Source: Phaeobacter gallaeciensis DSM 26640 (lineage in GTDB: Bacteria; Pseudomonadota; Alphaproteobacteria; Rhodobacterales; Rhodobacteraceae). Taken from it: a DNA stretch of 64,000 bases. Location: contig NC_023137.1 of the NCBI RefSeq assembly GCF_000511385.1, positions 1,867,001 through 1,931,000 on the forward strand. Direction: 5' to 3'. The notes beneath the pieces are model-generated. The model did not search any database and had not been told where the DNA came from. It worked only from the letters and a program-made list of their open reading frames with translations. Position 1 is the stretch's first letter, and each line of letters begins with the position of its first letter. Positions 59,301-64,000 of this stretch are shown here, piece by piece. The position numbers and the translations under genes were made by a program.

Positions 59301-60134
59301 ATGGAAATAGAAATAACATCGCAACTTGCTGCGTTAGCTCACCCAAATCGGCTGGCACTGTTCCGCCTGCTGATGCGCCGCTATCCTGATGCTGTTCCCG
59401 CTGGTGAGATCGCCGGTGCCTTAGCACAGAAGGCCAACACTGTTTCCAGTTACCTCTCAACGCTCAGCTCCGCCGGCTTGATCCGCGCGGAGCGGCAAGG
59501 CACGTCGCTGCTCTACCGCGCGCAATTAGACGGGTTGCGAAGTCTGTTCGACGATCTGTTGTCTGACTACTGCCACAATCGTCCGGATATTTGCCCACTA
59601 GGCGTGGCGCAAAACCCTTTGCTGCCCGGCCACGACCGCCCCCTCAATGTACTGTTCATCTGCACCGGAAACTCCGCCCGTTCCATCATGGCCGAGGCAA
59701 TCCTGCAGCGGGAGGGCGATGGACGGTTTCACGCCTATTCTGCAGGCAGTCACCCCTCTCCCGCGCCACGTCCGGAGGTTCTGAGCCTGTTGCGCGCAAA
59801 CGGACATGAGACCGGCGGGCTTCGCTCAAAGGATCTTAGCGAATTTTCTGGAGATGATGCACCGCCAATGGATTTCATCTTCACCGTTTGCGACCACGCC
59901 GCAAATGAAAACTGTCCAAGCTGGCCCGGCCAACCCATGAGCGCTCATTGGGGGCTTCCCGATCCCGTCAAAGCCAAAGGACGAGAGGCCGAAAGACGTC
60001 TGGCATATCAACAGACCTATGAGGCGCTGCGCAACCGCATCCGTAACTTTGCCGCGCTCCCCTATGAAACACTTGACCGAATATCATTGCAGCACCGGCT
60101 GGATGACATCGGCCGTCATACATCCTCTGAATAA
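59301..60134 (+). CDS. ArsR-ArsC fusion: repressor HTH domain joined to LMW-phosphatase-type arsenate reductase
   Basis: The 277-aa protein has an ArsR-type winged helix at residues 1-90 (ALAHPNRLALFRLLMRR; helix KANTVSSYLSTLSSAG). A low-molecular-weight phosphatase-fold ArsC domain follows from about residue 114: FICTGNSARSIMAE with Cys121 and Arg127 (CX5R), and VCDHAANENCPSWPGQP with Cys197 and Cys205 before HWGLPDP. The standard ELCVCD arsenite site of ArsR is absent; Cys91 and Cys98 at the end of the HTH domain are the candidate sensor. It would repress the cassette and reduce arsenate in one polypeptide. Downstream are a free ArsC and a channel. Confidence 0.88.
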   Translation: MEIEITSQLAALAHPNRLALFRLLMRRYPDAVPAGEIAGALAQKANTVSSYLSTLSSAGLIRAERQGTSLLYRAQLDGLRSLFDDLLSDYCHNRPDICPLGVAQNPLLPGHDRPLNVLFICTGNSARSIMAEAILQREGDGRFHAYSAGSHPSPAPRPEVLSLLRANGHETGGLRSKDLSEFSGDDAPPMDFIFTVCDHAANENCPSWPGQPMSAHWGLPDPVKAKGREAERRLAYQQTYEALRNRIRNFAALPYETLDRISLQHRLDDIGRHTSSE

Positions 60135-60154
60135 CCATCAAACGAGTTCATTAA

Positions 60155-60631
60155 ATGAATATTCTGGTCCTGTGCACTGGCAACTCAGCGCGCTCTATCC
60201 TGCTGGAAACTCTCTTGAATAACCATGGAAACGGGCGCGTCAAAGCCTATTCCGCAGGCTCCAAACCGGTTGGGGCTGTTCACCCGCAGTCGCTCGCACT
60301 TCTGGCAGAGAAAGGCCACGACACCAGCGCTGTACGGTCTAAAAGTTGGGATGAATTTGCCACCGAGGGCGCACCTCAGATGGATCTGGTGATCACCGTA
60401 TGTGCCTCCGCCGCGGGCGAAACCTGCCCGATCTGGCCCGGCACCCCGTTGCGCGCCCACTGGGGTGTCGAAGATCCGGCGGCAGCCGCGAAGCCTGACT
60501 GGGATGCGGCCTTTCGCCTTGCCTATGACCGGCTGGAGCGACGCGCGCAGGCGTTTCTGGACCTGCCACTAGAAGACCGCGATACCGACACACTACGCCA
60601 AGACCTGATCCGGATCGGAGAGCTGCCATGA
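60155..60631 (+). CDS. arsC: Arsenate reductase ArsC, LMW-phosphatase type
   Basis: The 158-aa protein carries LCTGNSARSILLE with Cys7 and Arg13 (CX5R) and VCASAAGETCPIWPG with Cys83 and Cys91, before HWGVEDP. It reduces arsenate to arsenite through a Cys relay. It is a second copy of the ArsC domain fused in the gene before it, so the cassette carries two reductases. It starts 20 bp after that gene and overlaps the channel gene by 4 bp. Confidence 0.93.
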   Translation: MNILVLCTGNSARSILLETLLNNHGNGRVKAYSAGSKPVGAVHPQSLALLAEKGHDTSAVRSKSWDEFATEGAPQMDLVITVCASAAGETCPIWPGTPLRAHWGVEDPAAAAKPDWDAAFRLAYDRLERRAQAFLDLPLEDRDTDTLRQDLIRIGELP

Positions 60632-61284
60632 CCACGCAAAAACTGATCGCCGAAGCACTCGGTACAGGTTTTCTGCTGATCGGCGTTGTGGGGTCGGGCA
60701 TCATGGCCGAAGCCCTGTCAGGTGGAAACATCGCCTTGGCGCTGTTGGCCAATGCGGTGGCGACGGGCGCCATGCTCTATGTGATCATCACGACGCTGGG
60801 GCCGATCTCAGGCGCACATTTCAACCCGGCAGTCACGCTGGCCTTTGCATTGCGCGGCGATCACAGCTGGGCTGCGGTACCGCCCTATGTGGCCGCGCAG
60901 ATCATCGGCGGCATCCTCGGCGTCTGGGCCAGCCATGTGATGTTTGATCTGACCATTCTGCAGACCTCGACCACCATGCACCGGACCGGGGGCGCCCAAT
61001 GGTTCTCGGAAATCCTCGCAACCTTTGGTCTGTTGTTTGTGATCTTTGGCGGGCTACGCTCCCGTCCTGAGGCTGTTCCTGCCCTTGTCGCCTTTTATAT
61101 CACCGGGGCCTACTGGTTCACTGCGTCGACCAGTTTTGCCAATCCCGCGGTGACCATTGCGCGCGGGTTCAGCGATACATTTGCGGGCATCTACCCCGGC
61201 CATATTCTGATGTTCATTGTCATGCAGTTCATCGGTGTTGGTCTGGCGCATCTGATCCTGCCGCGCCTATTTCGACCCGATTGA
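60628..61284 (+). CDS. aqpS: AqpS-like aquaglyceroporin, arsenite channel
   Basis: The 218-aa membrane protein of the MIP family has six spans and two NPA boxes: HFNPAVT (Asn66) and FANPAVT (Asn172). After the second box Val stands where classical water channels have the selectivity-filter Arg. In Sinorhizobium meliloti the ars operon uses AqpS in place of an ArsB pump: arsenite formed by ArsC leaves down its gradient. The same logic fits here, since no arsB, acr3 or arsH is in view. The start overlaps arsC by 4 bp. Confidence 0.88.
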   Translation: MTTQKLIAEALGTGFLLIGVVGSGIMAEALSGGNIALALLANAVATGAMLYVIITTLGPISGAHFNPAVTLAFALRGDHSWAAVPPYVAAQIIGGILGVWASHVMFDLTILQTSTTMHRTGGAQWFSEILATFGLLFVIFGGLRSRPEAVPALVAFYITGAYWFTASTSFANPAVTIARGFSDTFAGIYPGHILMFIVMQFIGVGLAHLILPRLFRPD

Positions 61285-61419
61285 CTGCGGCCCGACACAG
61301 GAGAAATCTCAACCGGACGCCAGGGCCGGGGGCGCTCAGCGTGACGCAGACTTTCTTTTTTTGCAAAAAATGCTAGCATCAATATCCACGCGCAATTCTG
61401 ACCCGGAGGGAGCCCCCCC

Positions 61420-61650
61420 ATGCCTGTTCAAACAGCCCGCGCCAGCTGGTTCGACAGGATGCCCCGTCTCAAGCAACGGTTTCCGCATCTGCAGACCCGC
61501 TCGGCCCCATCCCTGTTCGACGACAAGGATAAGTTTGTCGCCTATCTTGCCCGGACCCATCATCTGACGCTGACCGAGGCCCGCGAGGAAGTGGATGATT
61601 TCCTTTATACAGAGAGCCTCCACCGGGAACTGGAGCATCAGCTAAACTGA
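61420..61650 (+). CDS. Hypothetical 76-aa protein
   Basis: A 76-aa basic-then-acidic protein (MPVQTARASWFDRMPRLKQR at the start; LTEAREEVDDFLYTESL near the end) with a strong GGAGGGAG site 7 nt before its ATG. A hairpin terminator follows. I recognise no family; it is probably helical and cytoplasmic. It lies 135 bp after aqpS, so membership in the ars unit is doubtful. Confidence 0.65.
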   Translation: MPVQTARASWFDRMPRLKQRFPHLQTRSAPSLFDDKDKFVAYLARTHHLTLTEAREEVDDFLYTESLHRELEHQLN

Positions 61651-61669
61651 TCATAGGTATCTCTACCAC

Positions 61670-61698
61670 GGTCCTTCCTTCGTTAAGGAGGGCCTTTA
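61670..61698 (+). terminator. Terminator after the 76-aa gene
   Basis: GGTCCTTCCTT and AAGGAGGGCC pair around CGTT with one G-T pair, then TTTAGC. It closes the plus-strand block that includes the ars genes. Confidence 0.7.
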
Positions 61699-61798
61699 GC
61701 GATTTCAGAACGATGGTAGGTCGAAAACTGCCCCGTTACGGGCTGTGACTTCGCAGCTAACATTGGACCATAAGAGCTGTCTCGCAAGGCGACCCCCC

Positions 61799-62422
61799 TC
61801 ATGACAGGGACGTCACCCAGAGAATGGTCGCATCTTCATCGCTCAGCGAGATCACATTATGCCCCATGGCGGCGTCGTAATAGGCACTGTCGCCACGCCG
61901 CATTTCGATCGGTTCGTAGAACTCGGTATAAAGCCGTACCACCCCCGTCAGCACGTAGAGGAATTCCTCACCGTCATGACGCACCCAGCCCTCAAATTCA
62001 TCCATCGACCTGGCCCGAACGCGGGCGCGATAGGGCAACATCTGTTTGCGCGTCAGGCTGTCAGCCAGAAGTTCATGCTCATAGGTCGTGGTGGCATGGG
62101 CAGACCCTTGCCCGGTCTTGGTCACCGTCAGCCGACCATTGACCTGATCCCGTTGCGGCTGGGTAAACAGCTGCGGAACCGAGATCTGCAGCCCCACTGC
62201 CAGCTTCTTCAACGCCTCGTAAGTCGGTGACATCTGGCCATTTTCAATCTTTGACAGGGTCGAACGCGCAAGGCCTGCCTGATTGGCAGCATGTTCCAGC
62301 GTCCAGTCTCGCGCCTTGCGCAACTCGCGCACCCGAGCGCCCAGATCCAGTGGCTCGGTTTCGGCAGCCTCACCCGATGCACGGGCAATAGTGATAAGCG
62401 ATTTGGGATCACGAGCGGTCAT
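61799..62422 (-). CDS. XRE-family regulator with C-terminal cupin domain
   Basis: The 207-aa protein begins MTARDPKSLITIARAS. A Cro/CI-type HTH lies at about residues 30-85 (LRKARDWTLEHAANQAGLARSTLSKIENG), and a cupin sensor domain at about 130-200 (EGWVRHDGEEFLYVLTGVVRLYTE and the GDSAYYDAAMGH block with cupin metal-site residues). Such regulators often control a nearby catabolic gene and sense its substrate. The divergent acyl-CoA ligase 65 bp away is the natural target. Confidence 0.88.
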   Translation of the reverse strand: MTARDPKSLITIARASGEAAETEPLDLGARVRELRKARDWTLEHAANQAGLARSTLSKIENGQMSPTYEALKKLAVGLQISVPQLFTQPQRDQVNGRLTVTKTGQGSAHATTTYEHELLADSLTRKQMLPYRARVRARSMDEFEGWVRHDGEEFLYVLTGVVRLYTEFYEPIEMRRGDSAYYDAAMGHNVISLSDEDATILWVTSLS

Positions 62423-62487
62423 GCTTTTTCCTATAGGGCGGGGCGCGCCATCTTGCAACGCGTGGTTTGCCCAGTTAGCCAATCAAC

Positions 62488-64000
62488 ATGCAATCTGTGT
62501 CTGACAGCGGGCTCTTCCCGCCCTGCCCCGCGCCGTTCAATCTGGCCGACCATGTGCTCTACCAGCGCGCACCTGGCTGTACCGCCGATGTGGAGGCGCT
62601 GGCGCTTTGCGTGCTTGCGCCGCATGTTCAGCCCAATGACGCGACGCCAGACGATCTGAGGGAGCCACAATCACGGGAGCTGACCTATGGCGCCCTGCGC
62701 GCTGCGGTACGTGGGGTCGGTACGGGCCTGCTTGCACAGGGGCTGACCCCCGGTGACCGGGTGCTGCTGCGCCTCGGCAATACGCCGATTTTTCCGATTG
62801 CCTATCTGGCCGCGATTGCTGTCGGGCTGGTGCCGGTTCCCACCTCCGCGCAGCTGACCGAGCCTGAGGTGGCACGCATCATAGATGACCTGTCGCCCGC
62901 TGCCATCCTGCGCGATCCCGGGATCGCCTCAGCACCACACCCACGCGAGATTGAGCGCGACTCACTTGAGGCCATGCAGCGCTCCGCACCGCCGGAAAAC
63001 CAGTTTCAAATGCAGCTCGGCGATCCTGATCGACCGGCCTATATCGTCTACACCTCCGGAACCGGCGGAAATCCGCGCGCAGTGGTACATGCTCACCGGG
63101 CGATCTGGGCGCGCCAAATGATGATCCGTCATTGGTATGATCTGCGCCCCACAGATCGCCTCCTCCATGCCGGTGCGTTCAACTGGACCTTCACGCTGGG
63201 CACCGGGCTGATGGACCCCTGGAGCCTCGGCGCAACCGCACTCATCCCCGAAGACGGCACCCCAATCGCTGCGCTACCCGACCTCTTGCGGCAGTATGAT
63301 GCCAGCCTCTTTGCCGCAGCGCCCGGCGTCTATCGCAAACTGCTGCAACAGGATCAGACACTCCACCTGCCCGCTCTGCGCTACGGTCTCTGCGCTGGTG
63401 AGAAACTCTCCAGCCAGGTGGCGCGGGATTGGCGGACAGCCACCGGTACCGCGCTCTATGAGGCCTTTGGCATGTCGGAATGTTCGACCTTCATCTCGGC
63501 CGATCCGGCGCGCCGCCGTGACCCTGAGCAAACAGGCGACACACTGGGCTGGCCGCAGCCGGGACGCCGGTTGGCGATCCTTGATTCCGACGGCAGTCCG
63601 GTGCCGCGCAACACCTCCGGCGTCATCGCCATTGATCGCCGCGACCCGGGGTTGATGCTCGGCTATTACAACGCCGCAACCGCCACTGAGGATCGCTATC
63701 AGGGGGCGTGGTTTCTAACCGGTGATCTCGGTGAGATGACCGAGGATGGTCAGATCCGCTATCTTGGCCGCAACGACGACATGATGAATGCAGGCGGCTA
63801 TCGCGTCTCCCCGCTTGAGGTGGAAGCAGCGTTGGCAACCCACCCCGATCTGGAGCAGGTGGCGGTCGCCTCTGTCGAGGTGAAACCCGATACCCATATC
63901 ATTGTCGCTTTCTATACCAGTGCCAAAGACGTGACCGATGAGGCGCTTTCGGCTTTTGCCAAGGACCGGCTGGCGCGCTACAAACAGCCGCGCGCTTATT
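62488..64000 (+). CDS. Acyl-CoA ligase, ANL superfamily (AMP-binding), partial
   Basis: The gene runs off the window after 504 codons. From MQSVSDSGLFPPC it shows the A3 core IVYTSGTGGNPRAVVHAH near residue 190, A5 YEAFGMSECSTF near 330, A7 FLTGDLGEM and A8 YLGRNDDMMNAGGYRVSPLEVE near 430, in order. These are features of acyl- and aryl-CoA synthetases, such as the benzoate-CoA ligase group. The acid activated is unknown. It is divergent from an XRE-cupin regulator that may control it. Confidence 0.88.
   Translation, partial: MQSVSDSGLFPPCPAPFNLADHVLYQRAPGCTADVEALALCVLAPHVQPNDATPDDLREPQSRELTYGALRAAVRGVGTGLLAQGLTPGDRVLLRLGNTPIFPIAYLAAIAVGLVPVPTSAQLTEPEVARIIDDLSPAAILRDPGIASAPHPREIERDSLEAMQRSAPPENQFQMQLGDPDRPAYIVYTSGTGGNPRAVVHAHRAIWARQMMIRHWYDLRPTDRLLHAGAFNWTFTLGTGLMDPWSLGATALIPEDGTPIAALPDLLRQYDASLFAAAPGVYRKLLQQDQTLHLPALRYGLCAGEKLSSQVARDWRTATGTALYEAFGMSECSTFISADPARRRDPEQTGDTLGWPQPGRRLAILDSDGSPVPRNTSGVIAIDRRDPGLMLGYYNAATATEDRYQGAWFLTGDLGEMTEDGQIRYLGRNDDMMNAGGYRVSPLEVEAALATHPDLEQVAVASVEVKPDTHIIVAFYTSAKDVTDEALSAFAKDRLARYKQPRAY

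Overview
The window looks like chromosomal DNA of a marine Rhodobacteraceae (roseobacter group) bacterium. The basis is the conserved gene content: a divergent iscR and suf operon with embedded Yip1-like membrane genes, the CckA and ChpT cell-cycle phosphorelay proteins, ornithine-lipid genes, an alphaproteobacterial GTTC-N7-GTTC LexA box before recA, and a ribosomal protein L21 gene with a helix-hairpin-helix extension. Phaeobacter or Ruegeria-like relatives seem closest, but that is recognition from memory and not a search result. I see no prophage, transposase, plasmid backbone or CRISPR array. Most of the window is housekeeping DNA with a few accessory patches.

Layout. 0-9 kb, mostly minus strand: start of rpsB; olsB-olsA (ornithine lipids); a DUF3553 gene head to head with chpT; then rplU-rpmA, a GNAT gene, obgE, proB and proA. 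The rplU reading frame is displaced at a run of seven A. 9-11 kb: a DUF2059 exported protein, tRNA-Ser(CGA) and a GT41 (O-GlcNAc-transferase-like) glycosyltransferase. 11-20 kb, minus strand: the Fe-S assembly operon, read iscR, group I cysteine desulfurase, sufB, small membrane gene, ybjQ-like gene, sufC, sufD, two Yip1-like genes, sufS. A TTAGAA-N3-TTCTAA palindrome lies upstream of iscR. 20-25 kb: an overlapping trio (alpha/beta hydrolase, 82-aa protein, tandem HD-domain protein), an SMR transporter, typA and small hypothetical genes.

25-36 kb: alaS, recA with a LexA box, a sulfotransferase-like gene, cckA, an RsmB-type methyltransferase and guaB. 35-39 kb: a CaiB-type CoA transferase, an ASKHA/ferredoxin corrinoid-activation-type protein and tRNA-Gly(CCC). 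39-50 kb: thioesterase, zwf-pgl, usg, gyrA, a DUF6614-like gene, M32 carboxypeptidase, heme A synthase, TrmJ-type methyltransferase and a ThiE-like protein. 50-57 kb: a divergent HupE/DUF4198 pair, psuK-psuG for pseudouridine catabolism, a DUF502 protein, and a patatin gene downstream of 3-hydroxybutyrate dehydrogenase.

57-64 kb is the most accessory-looking part. It holds a possible small minus-strand transcript with a strong terminator, a lone peptide-type binding protein, and a compact arsenic cassette: an ArsR-ArsC fusion, a second ArsC and an AqpS-like channel, probably read from a leaderless promoter. After that come an unknown 76-aa gene, an XRE-cupin regulator and a divergent acyl-CoA ligase that runs off the window.
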